Below are positions 44,312 to 52,401 of a stretch of DNA of 64,000 bases, piece after piece. Made by a program: the position numbers and the translations under genes. The stretch is from Kineococcus gynurae (lineage in GTDB: Bacteria > Actinomycetota > Actinomycetes > Actinomycetales > Kineococcaceae). The stretch lies in the NCBI RefSeq assembly GCF_050871315.1, contig NZ_JBJLRE010000023.1, one strand, 5' to 3'. The notes beneath the pieces were generated by a model. The model worked only from the letters and a program-made list of their open reading frames with translations. It searched no databases and was not told where the DNA came from. The first letter of the stretch is position 1. Every line of letters begins with the position of its first letter.

Positions 44312-45355
44312 GTGAAGATCGTCGTGACCGGGACCGAGGGTTACCTCGGCTGCCTGCTCGCCCCCACCCTCGTCGAGTCCGGGCACTCCGTGCTCGGGGT
44401 GGACACCGGCTACTACAAGCACGGTTGGCTCTACAACGGCGTGACCGCCACCGTGGAGACGCTGGCCAAGGACATCCGGCACATCACCGAGCAGGACCTG
44501 GCCGGGGCCGACGCCGTCGTGCACATGGCCGAGCTGTCCAACGACCCGCTCGGGGAACTGATCCCGGACGTCACCTACACCGTGAACCACCTGGGGTCGG
44601 TGCGGCTGGCCGAGATGGCCAAGAAGGCCGGCGTCTCGCGCTTCGTCTACATGTCGAGCTGCTCCGTCTACGGGGTGGCCGAGGACACCGTCGACGAGAC
44701 CTCGGCGGTGAACCCGCAGACCGCCTACGCCGAGTGCAAGGCGATGGTCGAGCGCGACCTCGCGCCCATGGCCGACGACGACTTCTCGCCGACGTTCATG
44801 CGCAACGCCACCGCCTACGGCGCCTCGCCGCGGCAGCGTTTCGACATCGTGCTCAACAACCTCACCGGTCTGGCCTTCACCACCGGCAAGATCGCGATGA
44901 CCTCCGACGGTTCGCCCTGGCGCCCGCTGGTCCACGGCCTGGACATCGCCAAGTCGATCCGCGCCGTCCTGGACGCCCCGCGCGAGCTGGTGCACAACCA
45001 GATCTTCAACGTGGGCGACTCCAAGCAGGTCTACCGCGTCCGCGAGATCGCCGAGGCCGTCGGCCGCGCGCTGCCCGAGGCCGAGATCACCTTCGGTCAG
45101 GCCAACGGCGACAACCGCAGCTACAAGGTGAACTTCGACAAGATCCACTCCACGCTGCCGGGCTTCGCCTGCGACTGGGACGCCGACAAGGGCGCCACCC
45201 AGCTCGTCGAGGTGTTCAAGGCCATCGACCTCGACACCGAGACCTTCACCGGTCGCGGCCACACGCGGTTGAAGCAGCTGGAGTACCTCATCAAGACGGG
45301 ACAGCTCGACTCCGACCTGTTCTGGAGCAGCAAGCCGACCACCGGGATCGCCTGA
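44312..45355 (+). CDS. NAD-dependent epimerase/dehydratase (extended SDR)
   Basis: A 347-residue nucleotide-sugar modifying SDR. The NAD-binding VTGTEGYLGCLL is at about 5-16. SSCSVYGVAEDTVDETSAVN near 115 and the catalytic YAECK (Y139, K143) are intact. It likely acts on the CDP-linked sugar made by the upstream cytidylyltransferase, but sequence alone does not separate epimerase from dehydratase. GTG 44312 follows an AGGAGA site. The stop overlaps the ATG of the RfbC-like gene. Confidence 0.85.
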   Translation: MKIVVTGTEGYLGCLLAPTLVESGHSVLGVDTGYYKHGWLYNGVTATVETLAKDIRHITEQDLAGADAVVHMAELSNDPLGELIPDVTYTVNHLGSVRLAEMAKKAGVSRFVYMSSCSVYGVAEDTVDETSAVNPQTAYAECKAMVERDLAPMADDDFSPTFMRNATAYGASPRQRFDIVLNNLTGLAFTTGKIAMTSDGSPWRPLVHGLDIAKSIRAVLDAPRELVHNQIFNVGDSKQVYRVREIAEAVGRALPEAEITFGQANGDNRSYKVNFDKIHSTLPGFACDWDADKGATQLVEVFKAIDLDTETFTGRGHTRLKQLEYLIKTGQLDSDLFWSSKPTTGIA

Positions 45356-45909
45356 TGAAGTTCATCACCACGCCCATCGAGGGCGTCGCCATCCTCGAGC
45401 TGGAGGAGCGCAGCGACGACCGCGGGTTCTTCGCCCGGTCGTTCTGCCGCCAGGAGTTCCTCGACCACGGGCTGCTGCCCGCCGTCGAGCAGTGCAACAT
45501 CTCCTTCAACCACGCGGCGGGCACGCTGCGCGGGATGCATTACCAGATCGACCCGGCGCCGGAGGCCAAGCTGGTGCGCTGCACCCGCGGGGCGATCCAG
45601 GACATCATCGTCGACCTGCGGCCCGGGTCCCCGACCCGTTTCCAGCACGTCGCCGTCGAGCTGAGCGCCGAGAACCGTCGCTCGTTCTACGTCCCGCCGT
45701 ACTTCGCCCACGGTTACCTGACCCTGACCGACGGGGCCGAGGTCACCTACCAGGTCTCGCAGGCCTACACCCCCGGTGTCGAGCGCGGGCTGCGCTGGAA
45801 CGATCCCGACCTCGCGCTGCCGTGGGCCCGCGACGTGGCCGAGATCAGCGACAAGGACGCGAGCTGGACCCTGCTCGCCGACGGCGCCGTGGGGGAGACC
45901 CTCACGTGA
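45355..45909 (+). CDS. dTDP-4-dehydrorhamnose 3,5-epimerase family protein
   Basis: A 184-residue RmlC/RfbC-type cupin. SDDRGFFARSFCRQEF near residue 18, NISFNHAAGTLRGMHYQ near 46 with the catalytic histidine, LVRCTRGAIQDIIVDLR near 73 and FYVPPYFAHGYLTLTD near 107 are the family pattern. In context it may epimerise a 4-keto intermediate of a CDP-sugar rather than dTDP-rhamnose, since no rmlA, rmlB or rmlD is present. It overlaps the genes on both sides. Confidence 0.87.
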   Translation: MKFITTPIEGVAILELEERSDDRGFFARSFCRQEFLDHGLLPAVEQCNISFNHAAGTLRGMHYQIDPAPEAKLVRCTRGAIQDIIVDLRPGSPTRFQHVAVELSAENRRSFYVPPYFAHGYLTLTDGAEVTYQVSQAYTPGVERGLRWNDPDLALPWARDVAEISDKDASWTLLADGAVGETLT

Positions 45910-47195
45910 TCATCGTCGACAAGGCGCTGCAGCAGCGTCAGGCCGACGGGCACCCGATCAAGGTCGCCCTCGTCGGCGCCGGGTTCATGGGTCGCGGGTT
46001 CGTGAACCAGGTCGTGAACTCCGTGCCCGGCATGGAGCTCGTCGCCATCGCCAACCGCACGGTCGCCAAGGCCCGTCGCGCGTTCGAGGAGGCCGGCGTG
46101 ACCGGCGTCGTCGAGGCCGACGACGTCGCCGGCGTCGAGAAGGCCATCGCCGCCGGGACCCCGGTCGTGTCCGCCTCCTACGAGGCCGTCGTCGACGCGG
46201 GCCAGGTGGACGCGGTCGTCGAGGCGACCGGGAACACCGAGTACGGCGCCCACGTCGTCATCCGGGCGATCGAGGCGGGCAAGCACATCGTGCTGCTGAA
46301 CGCCGAGGTCGACGGCACCGCCGGTCTCGCCCTGCGCAAGCGGGCCGAGAAGGCCGGCGTGATCTACACCGGTTGCGACGGCGACCAGCCCGGCGTGCAG
46401 ATGAACCTGCTGCGGTTCGTGAAGTCCATCGGCCTCACCCCGCTGGTCTCGGGCAACATCAAGGGCCTGCAGGACGAGTACCGCAACCCCACCACCCAGG
46501 AGGGGTTCGCCAGGCAGTGGGGGCAGGACCCCTACATGGTCACGAGTTTCGCCGACGGCACGAAGGTCTCCTTCGAGCAGGCGCTGGTCGCCAACGCGGT
46601 CGGGTTCTCGGTCGAGAAGCGCGGCATGCGCGGGGCCGACCACCGCGGTCACGTCGACGAGCTGACCCAGCTGTACGACGTCGACGCGCTCAAGGAGCTC
46701 GGCGGGGTCGTGGACTACGTGGTCGGGTCCAAGCCCGGCCCCGGTGTCTACGTCCTGGGGACGCACGACGACCCCAAGCAGCAGCACTACCTGAACCTGT
46801 ACAAGCTCGGCACCGGGCCGCTGTACTCGTTCTACACGCCCTACCACCTGTGCCACTTCGAGGTGCCGCTGACCGTGGCCCGCGCGGTGCTGTTCGCCGA
46901 CGCGGCGATCGTGCCGAGCGACCGGGTCACCGTCGAGGTGGTCACCACGGCCAAGACCGACCTGGCCGCGGGCAAGGAGATCGACCGCCTCGGCGGGTAC
47001 GACTCCTACGGCGTGTGCGAGCGCTACGACGTCACGAAGGCGCAGAACCTGCTGCCCATGGGGGTCGCCGAGGGCTGCGTCCTCAAGAAAGACGTGACGA
47101 AGGACCAGGTCCTGACCTACGACGACGTGATCCTGCCCGGGGGGCGGTTGATCGACGCCCTGCGCGTCGAGCAGGCCGCGATCCTCGGGGCCTGA
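45906..47195 (+). CDS. NAD(P)-binding oxidoreductase with SAF domain
   Basis: A 429-residue protein. A Rossmann domain (KVALVGAGFMGRGFVNQVVN near 19) resembles homoserine dehydrogenase and Gfo/Idh/MocA proteins. The middle includes VVEATGNTEYGAHVV near 102 and TGCDGDQPGVQMNLLRF near 156. The C-terminal SAF-like domain (about 345-420) holds KTDLAAGKEIDRLGGYDSYG and MGVAEGCVLKKDV. Proteins of this make-up accompany sugar-nucleotide cassettes, where they may reduce or oxidise a keto-sugar; the reaction is not established. GTG 45906 overlaps the previous stop. A large terminator follows the stop. Confidence 0.8.
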   Translation: MIIVDKALQQRQADGHPIKVALVGAGFMGRGFVNQVVNSVPGMELVAIANRTVAKARRAFEEAGVTGVVEADDVAGVEKAIAAGTPVVSASYEAVVDAGQVDAVVEATGNTEYGAHVVIRAIEAGKHIVLLNAEVDGTAGLALRKRAEKAGVIYTGCDGDQPGVQMNLLRFVKSIGLTPLVSGNIKGLQDEYRNPTTQEGFARQWGQDPYMVTSFADGTKVSFEQALVANAVGFSVEKRGMRGADHRGHVDELTQLYDVDALKELGGVVDYVVGSKPGPGVYVLGTHDDPKQQHYLNLYKLGTGPLYSFYTPYHLCHFEVPLTVARAVLFADAAIVPSDRVTVEVVTTAKTDLAAGKEIDRLGGYDSYGVCERYDVTKAQNLLPMGVAEGCVLKKDVTKDQVLTYDDVILPGGRLIDALRVEQAAILGA

Positions 47196-47214
47196 TCCCG
47201 GACGGCTCGTTCGC

Positions 47215-47261
47215 GGAACCCCGGTCGGGTGGACGGAGACGTCCGCCCTGACCGGGGTTCC
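47215..47261 (+). terminator. Terminator of the nucleotide-sugar cassette
   Basis: Twenty-base left arm (47215-47234) and 21-base right arm (47241-47261) pair with one bulged T and one wobble, enclosing GGAGAC. It is placed 20 bases after the SAF oxidoreductase stop and separates the polysaccharide locus from the pantothenate genes. Confidence 0.8.
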
Positions 47262-47294
47262 TGCGTCGTGGGGGGTTCCCGGTAGTTTCCTCGG

Positions 47295-48218
47295 GTGAGT
47301 TCCGCCGGACGTCTGGACGTGGCCGTCGTCGGGGCCGGGCGGGTCGGTCCGGTCCTGGGCGCCGCGCTGCGGGCCGGCGGGCACCGGGTCGTCGGGGTCG
47401 CCGCCCGCTCGCGGGCCGGGGCCGACCGGGTCGGCGCGCTGCTGCCCGACGTGCCCTGGATCGAGGTGGAGGAGGCGTTCGCCGCCGACCTCGTCCTGCT
47501 CGCGGTCCCCGACGACGTGCTCGGCCCCCTCGTCGCCCGGTACGCCCCGCACGTGCGGGCCGGGCAGCTCCTCGTGCACACCTGCGGGTTGCACGGTCTC
47601 GACGTCCTCGCCCCCGCCGCGCAGCGGGGGGCCCTGCCGCTGGCCCTGCACCCGGCGATGACCTTCACCGGGACCTCCCTGGACCGCGAACGCCTGCACG
47701 GGGCCGTGGTCGCGGTCACCGCCCCGGCGGTCCTGCACCCGGTCGCGGACTCGCTGGTCCGGGAGTGGGGGGCGACCCCGGTGCCGGTGGCCGAGACCGA
47801 CCGGGCGCTCTACCACGCGGCCCTCGCCCACGGGGCGAACCACCTCGTCACCCTGGTGACCCAGGCGCTGGACGCCGCCCGGGCCGTGGTCGGCGAGGCC
47901 GCCCCGGACCTGCTGCGCCCGTTGCTGAGCGCGGCCCTGGACAACGCGCTGACGTCCCCGACGACCGCGCTGACCGGCCCCGTCGCCCGCGGGGACGTGG
48001 GCACCGTGGTGCGCCACCTCGACGTGCTCGAGGCCCGGGCCGGGACCGACACCGCCCTCGTCTACGCCACCCTGGCCGCCGTGGCCGCCCGCCGCGCCGC
48101 CGACGACGACCGGTTGGCCCCCGAGGTGGCGCAACGCCTGCAGGACGCGGTGCGGTCCCCCGCCGCGACCCCCGCCCCGTCCGCGACGACCGACCCGACC
48201 GGAGGAGAACTCCCGTGA
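47295..48218 (+). CDS. Rossmann/DUF2520 oxidoreductase-like protein
   Basis: A 307-residue protein with an N-terminal Rossmann-like domain (VAVVGAGRVGPVLGAALRAGG near 9, then LVLLAVPDDVLGPLV near 67) and a C-terminal helical DUF2520 domain (about 140-280, with ALYHAALAHGANHLVTLV). The fold is that of ketopantoate reductase-like and 6-phosphogluconate dehydrogenase-like enzymes. It overlaps panC, as in many actinobacteria, so a role in pantothenate synthesis such as the PanE step is a reasonable inference, but not shown. Confidence 0.82.
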   Translation: MSSAGRLDVAVVGAGRVGPVLGAALRAGGHRVVGVAARSRAGADRVGALLPDVPWIEVEEAFAADLVLLAVPDDVLGPLVARYAPHVRAGQLLVHTCGLHGLDVLAPAAQRGALPLALHPAMTFTGTSLDRERLHGAVVAVTAPAVLHPVADSLVREWGATPVPVAETDRALYHAALAHGANHLVTLVTQALDAARAVVGEAAPDLLRPLLSAALDNALTSPTTALTGPVARGDVGTVVRHLDVLEARAGTDTALVYATLAAVAARRAADDDRLAPEVAQRLQDAVRSPAATPAPSATTDPTGGELP

Positions 48219-49066
48219 CCGACCCCCGCCTGGTGCGCACCCGGGCCGAGCTGGCCGAGGTCCGGGCCGCGCTGCCCGGGCCCGTCGCCGTCGTGATGAC
48301 CATGGGCGCGCTGCACCCCGGGCACGCCCGCCTGCTCACCGAGGCCCGCCGGGACAACGCCTCGGTGGTCCTCACGGTCTTCCTGAACCCCCTGCAGTTC
48401 GGACCGAACGAGGACCTGGCCCGCTACCCCCGCACGCTGGACGCCGACCTCGAACTGGCCGCGGCCGCGGGGGCCGACGTCGTGTTCGCCCCGGGGCCGG
48501 ACGTCGTCTACCCCGACGGCGACCCGCTGGTGCGGGTCAGCGCCGGGCCGCTGGGCGAGGTGCTGGAGGGGGCCAGCCGGCCCGGGCACTTCGACGGGGT
48601 GCTGACCGTCGTGGCGAAACTGCTGAACCTGGTCCGCCCCGAGCGGGCCTACTTCGGGCAGAAGGACGCCCAGCAGCTGCTGCTGGTGCGGCGCATGGTG
48701 CGCGACCTCGACCTCGGCGTCGACGTGGTGGCCGTGCCCACGGTCCGCGAGGACGACGGACTGGCGCTGTCCTCGCGCAACCGCTACCTGAGCCCGTTCG
48801 ACCGCGAGGTCGCGCTGGTGCTGAACCGGGCGTTGTCGGCCGGGTCGGCCGCCGGCCCCGAGGGGCCGAGCGCGGTGCGGCGCGCCGCCCGCGACGTCCT
48901 GCGGGCCGAACCGGCCGCCCGGGTGGACTACCTGGCCCTGGTCGACCCGGTGACGTTGGCCGACGTGCCGGAGCACTTCCGCGGCGAGGCGTTGCTCGCG
49001 CTGGCCGCGCGGGTCGGGCCCACCCGCCTGATCGACAACGCCCCGGTGGTCGTCGGCCGGCCCTGA
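48215..49066 (+). CDS. panC: Pantothenate synthetase
   Basis: A 283-residue enzyme that condenses pantoate and beta-alanine with ATP. VVMTMGALHPGHARLLTEAR near residue 27 carries the HIGH-like motif. FLNPLQFGPNEDLARYPR near 56, RPGHFDGVLTVVAKLLNLV near 124, YFGQKDAQQ near 146 and DDGLALSSRNRYLSP near 183 are all intact. GTG 48215 overlaps the DUF2520 stop and has GGAGGAG upstream. panD does not follow; lysS comes next. Confidence 0.95.
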   Translation: MTDPRLVRTRAELAEVRAALPGPVAVVMTMGALHPGHARLLTEARRDNASVVLTVFLNPLQFGPNEDLARYPRTLDADLELAAAAGADVVFAPGPDVVYPDGDPLVRVSAGPLGEVLEGASRPGHFDGVLTVVAKLLNLVRPERAYFGQKDAQQLLLVRRMVRDLDLGVDVVAVPTVREDDGLALSSRNRYLSPFDREVALVLNRALSAGSAAGPEGPSAVRRAARDVLRAEPAARVDYLALVDPVTLADVPEHFRGEALLALAARVGPTRLIDNAPVVVGRP

Positions 49067-49087
49067 GCCCGCCGTTAACCTTTCGTC

Positions 49088-50650
49088 GTGGACGCCGAGC
49101 AGAACCAGCCGACCGACCTGACGACCGCGCAGAACCCCGTCGAGAACCCCGACGCGACGGCGGCGGAGGAGTTCGACGACCTCCCCGAGCAGGTCCGGGT
49201 GCGGCGCGACAAGCGCGACCGTCTGCTGGCCGAGGGCATCGAGGCCTACCCGGTCTCGGTGCCGCGCACGCACTCCCTGGCCGAGGTGCGTTCGGGCTGG
49301 GCGCAGCTGGAGACCGGGGTCGAGACCGACGACCTCGTCGGGGTCACCGGTCGGGTGGTCTACCTGCGCGGCACCGGGAAACTCGTCTTCGCCACCCTGC
49401 AGGAGGGCGACGGGACCCGCCTGCAGGCCATGCTGTCGCGCGACGGCGTGGGCGAGGAGGCGCTGGCCCGGTGGAAGTCCTTCGTGGACCTCGGCGACCA
49501 CGTGTTCGTGCACGGCCGGGTGATCTCCTCCCGGCGCGGTGAGCTGTCCGTCCTGGCCGACTCCTTCCAGATCGCCAGCAAGGCGTTGCGGCCGCTGCCC
49601 GTCCTGCACCGGGAACTCTCCGAGGAATCCCGGGTCCGGCAGCGTTACGTCGACCTCATCGTGCGGGAATCGGCGCGCAGCACCGTGAGGGCCCGTTCGG
49701 CGGTGATGCGGTCGGTGCGCGCCACGCTGGAGGGTCGCGGTTTCCTCGAGGTCGAGACCCCGATGCTGCAGACCCTGCACGGCGGGGCCGCCGCCCGTCC
49801 TTTCGTGACGCACTCCAACGCCTTCGACACCGACCTCTACCTGCGCATCGCGCCGGAATTGTTCCTGAAACGCTGCGTGGTCGGCGGTATCGAGCGGGTC
49901 TTCGAGATCAACCGCAACTTCCGCAACGAAGGGGCCGACTCCACGCATTCACCGGAGTTCGCGATGCTCGAGGCCTACGAGGCGTGGGGCGACTACGACA
50001 CCATCGCCGACCTGACCCGTGACCTCGTCCAGGACGCGGCCCGGTCGGCCTTCGGGTCCCTCGTCGTGACGCTCGCCGACGGCAGCGAGTACGACCTCTC
50101 CGGTTCCTGGGACTCGGTCAGCATGTACCCGGCCCTGTCGGCGGCGCTCGGGGAGGAGGTCACCCCGCAGACGTCCGTGGCTCGCCTGCGCGAGCTCGCC
50201 GCCCGCGTCGAGATGCCCGTCGACGAGGTCCGCTGGGGCCACGGCAAGCTGGTCGAGGAGCTCTTCGAGCACCTGGTGACCCGGACCCTGCACGCCCCCA
50301 CGTTCGTGCGCGACTTCCCGGTGGAGACGTCCCCGTTGACCCGTTCGCACCGCAGCATCCCCGGTGTCGTGGAGAAGTGGGACCTCTACGTGCGGGGCTT
50401 CGAGCTGGCGACGGGGTACTCCGAGCTGGTGGACCCGGTGGTGCAGCGGGAGCGCTTCGAGGAGCAGGCCCGGCTCGGCGCCCTCGGCGACGAGGAGGCC
50501 ATGCGGATCGACGAGGACTTCCTGCGCGCCCAGGAGCACGCGATGCCGCCCTCGGGCGGGATGGGCATGGGGATCGACCGGCTGCTCATGGCGCTGACCG
50601 GTCTGGGAATCCGCGAGACCATCCTGTTCCCGTTGGTCAAGCAGCGCTGA
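49088..50650 (+). CDS. lysS: Lysyl-tRNA synthetase, class II
   Basis: A 520-residue class II enzyme that charges tRNA-Lys. An acidic N-terminal extension (about 1-35) precedes the anticodon-binding OB fold (about 75-170, with GRVVYLRGTGKLVFATLQ). Motif 1 (RGFLEVETPMLQ near 218), motif 2 (FEINRNFRNEGADSTHSPEF near 272) and motif 3 (GMGMGIDRLLMALTG near 494) are intact. GTG 49088 is the start. Gene order panC-lysS-small membrane gene-lsr2 is common in actinobacteria, though panD and coaX often sit between panC and lysS. Confidence 0.96.
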   Translation: MDAEQNQPTDLTTAQNPVENPDATAAEEFDDLPEQVRVRRDKRDRLLAEGIEAYPVSVPRTHSLAEVRSGWAQLETGVETDDLVGVTGRVVYLRGTGKLVFATLQEGDGTRLQAMLSRDGVGEEALARWKSFVDLGDHVFVHGRVISSRRGELSVLADSFQIASKALRPLPVLHRELSEESRVRQRYVDLIVRESARSTVRARSAVMRSVRATLEGRGFLEVETPMLQTLHGGAAARPFVTHSNAFDTDLYLRIAPELFLKRCVVGGIERVFEINRNFRNEGADSTHSPEFAMLEAYEAWGDYDTIADLTRDLVQDAARSAFGSLVVTLADGSEYDLSGSWDSVSMYPALSAALGEEVTPQTSVARLRELAARVEMPVDEVRWGHGKLVEELFEHLVTRTLHAPTFVRDFPVETSPLTRSHRSIPGVVEKWDLYVRGFELATGYSELVDPVVQRERFEEQARLGALGDEEAMRIDEDFLRAQEHAMPPSGGMGMGIDRLLMALTGLGIRETILFPLVKQR

Positions 50651-50694
50651 ACGGCCCCGGCGGGGGCGGGGGCGGGGCGACGTAAACTGCTCCC

Positions 50695-50868
50695 GTGGAC
50701 GTCCTCGCCGCTCTCCTCCCCTCGACGGGGTTGCTGGTCCTTTTCGTCATCCTCGTCCGGTCGATCCTGCACGCCGACCGCCGGGAGCGCGCGGCCCTCG
50801 CCCGGACCCGCTCCGAACGGGTCGCGAAAAGCGAAGAAGCGCCCGGTCCGACCGAGAAGCCTTTTTGA
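50695..50868 (+). CDS. Small single-pass membrane protein, 57 aa
   Basis: A short gene between lysS and lsr2. GTG 50695 begins MDVLAALLPSTGLLVLFVIL, one transmembrane helix at about 5-22, then a basic RRERAALARTRSERVAKSEE cytoplasmic tail ending EKPF. Codon use matches the neighbours. I recall small membrane proteins in this place between lysS and lsr2 in actinobacteria, but no function is known to me. No clear ribosome-binding site is seen immediately upstream; TAAACT near 50683 might be a -10 element. Confidence 0.65.
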   Translation: MDVLAALLPSTGLLVLFVILVRSILHADRRERAALARTRSERVAKSEEAPGPTEKPF

Positions 50869-50946
50869 CAGAGAGCCTTTCCTGGGTCACGATCCCCACG
50901 TCGGCGGATTCGCCGGACATTCAGACCGTGGTGGAAGGTGCTGTTC

Positions 50947-51291
50947 ATGGCGCAGAAAGTCCAGGTCCTTCTCGTCGACGACATCGACGGCGGTGACGCG
51001 GACGAGACCCTCACGTTCGCGCTCGACGGCGTCAATTACGAGATCGACCTCTCCGAGGAGCACGCCACCGCGTTGCGCGAGGCCCTCGGGCACTGGGTGG
51101 GGCACGCCCGCAAGGTCGGCGGCCGGGGTGCCGCCCGTCGTCCCGCGCCGGCCCCCCGCGCGGCCCGGCCCGCCGGCTCGGACAACGACACGGGCGCCGT
51201 GCGCGCCTGGGCCAAGGAGCAGGGCCTGAAGGTCTCCGACCGCGGTCGGATCTCCGCGGAGGTCCTGCAGGCCTACGCCGCCGCCCACTGA
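50947..51291 (+). CDS. lsr2: Lsr2 nucleoid-associated protein
   Basis: A 114-residue H-NS-like protein that binds A/T-rich and foreign DNA and silences it. The N-terminal dimerisation domain starts MAQKVQVLLVDDIDGGDADETLTFALDG as in Lsr2, and a basic Arg/Pro/Ala linker is at about 55-78. The C-terminal DNA-binding domain has VRAWAKEQGLKVSDRGRIS, with the RGR that inserts in the minor groove, and ends AYAAAH. ATG 50947 is the normal start. Confidence 0.95.
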   Translation: MAQKVQVLLVDDIDGGDADETLTFALDGVNYEIDLSEEHATALREALGHWVGHARKVGGRGAARRPAPAPRAARPAGSDNDTGAVRAWAKEQGLKVSDRGRISAEVLQAYAAAH

Positions 51292-51417
51292 GGGAACTCT
51301 CGGCCGATGCGGGTCGCTCCGTCGGGATGACCGACGGAGCACCCCGCGGCCGATGACCGGGGGCCGCGCGCCCACCCACGCTGGGGTCATGGCAGACATC
51401 AGCGAGAGGAGCCGGTC

Positions 51418-52401
51418 GTGATCGAGGCGATGGGCCTGCGCAAGACGTACGGCCGCAAGGTGGCCGTGCACGACCTCAGCTTCACCGTCCGACCCGGCAT
51501 CGTCACCGGGTTCCTGGGCCCCAACGGGTCGGGCAAGTCGACGACGATGCGGATGATCCTCGGCCTGGACCGTCCCACCGCGGGCAGCGTCCTGGTCGAC
51601 GGCCGGCCGTTCGCGCGGCACGAGGCCCCCCTCTCGTCCCTGGGGGCGCTGCTGGACGCCAAGGCCGTGCACACCGGTCGCAGCGCCGAGAAGCACCTGC
51701 GGGCCATGGCCGCGACCGCCGGCATCCCCCGGTCCCGGGTGGCCGAGGTCGTCGAGCTGGTCGGGCTGCAGGACGTCGCCAAGCGGCGGGCGGGCGGGTT
51801 CTCCCTCGGGATGGGGCAACGGCTCGGCATCGCCTCCGCCCTGCTGGGCAACCCCTCGACCGTGATGTTCGACGAGCCCGTCAACGGTCTGGACCCCGAC
51901 GGGATCCTCTGGATCCGCAACCTCATGAAGAGCCTCGCCCGGGAGGGGCGCGCGGTCTTCGTCTCCAGCCACCTCATGAGCGAGATGGCGCTGACCGCCG
52001 AGCACCTCGTGGTCATCGGCCGGGGCCGCCTCATCGCCGACGAGGGCGTGCAGACCTTCATCGACCGGGTCCGGCCCCGCGGGGTCACCGTCCGCAGCCC
52101 GCAGGTCGAGCAGCTGACCGAGCTGGTCCACACCGCCGGCGGGACCATCTCGGCCACCCCGGAGGGCGCCTTCGACGTCCGCGGCCTCACCGCCGAGCAG
52201 ATCGGCGACGGCGCGCTGACCGCCGGGATCGCGCTGCACGAGCTGACCACCGTGCGGGCCTCGTTGGAGGAGGCCTTCATGGAGCTGACCGCCGACGCCG
52301 TGGAGTACGCGGCGCACGGCACCACCACCCCCGGGTCGGCCCCCGGCGTCGCGTCCGGCCCGACCACCGACCCCCGCACCCTGCAGGAGGTGGCCCGATG
52401 A
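51418..52401 (+). CDS. ABC-2 type exporter, ATP-binding protein
   Basis: A 327-residue ATPase of the antibiotic/multidrug exporter (DrrA/CcmA) type. Walker A GPNGSGKST is near residue 37, signature SLGMGQRLGIA near 130 and Walker B VMFDEPVNGLDPDG near 152, with an H-loop SSHLMSEM near 182. The C-terminal 100 residues are the variable DrrA-like extension. GTG 51418 has AGAGGAG upstream. It overlaps the permease gene by four bases. The substrate cannot be told. Confidence 0.88.
   Translation: MIEAMGLRKTYGRKVAVHDLSFTVRPGIVTGFLGPNGSGKSTTMRMILGLDRPTAGSVLVDGRPFARHEAPLSSLGALLDAKAVHTGRSAEKHLRAMAATAGIPRSRVAEVVELVGLQDVAKRRAGGFSLGMGQRLGIASALLGNPSTVMFDEPVNGLDPDGILWIRNLMKSLAREGRAVFVSSHLMSEMALTAEHLVVIGRGRLIADEGVQTFIDRVRPRGVTVRSPQVEQLTELVHTAGGTISATPEGAFDVRGLTAEQIGDGALTAGIALHELTTVRASLEEAFMELTADAVEYAAHGTTTPGSAPGVASGPTTDPRTLQEVAR

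Noticed and set aside
45355..45909. Calling a dTDP-rhamnose pathway from the RmlC-like gene
   Set aside because: No rmlA, rmlB or rmlD is in the window and the adjacent nucleotidyltransferase is of the cytidylyl type.
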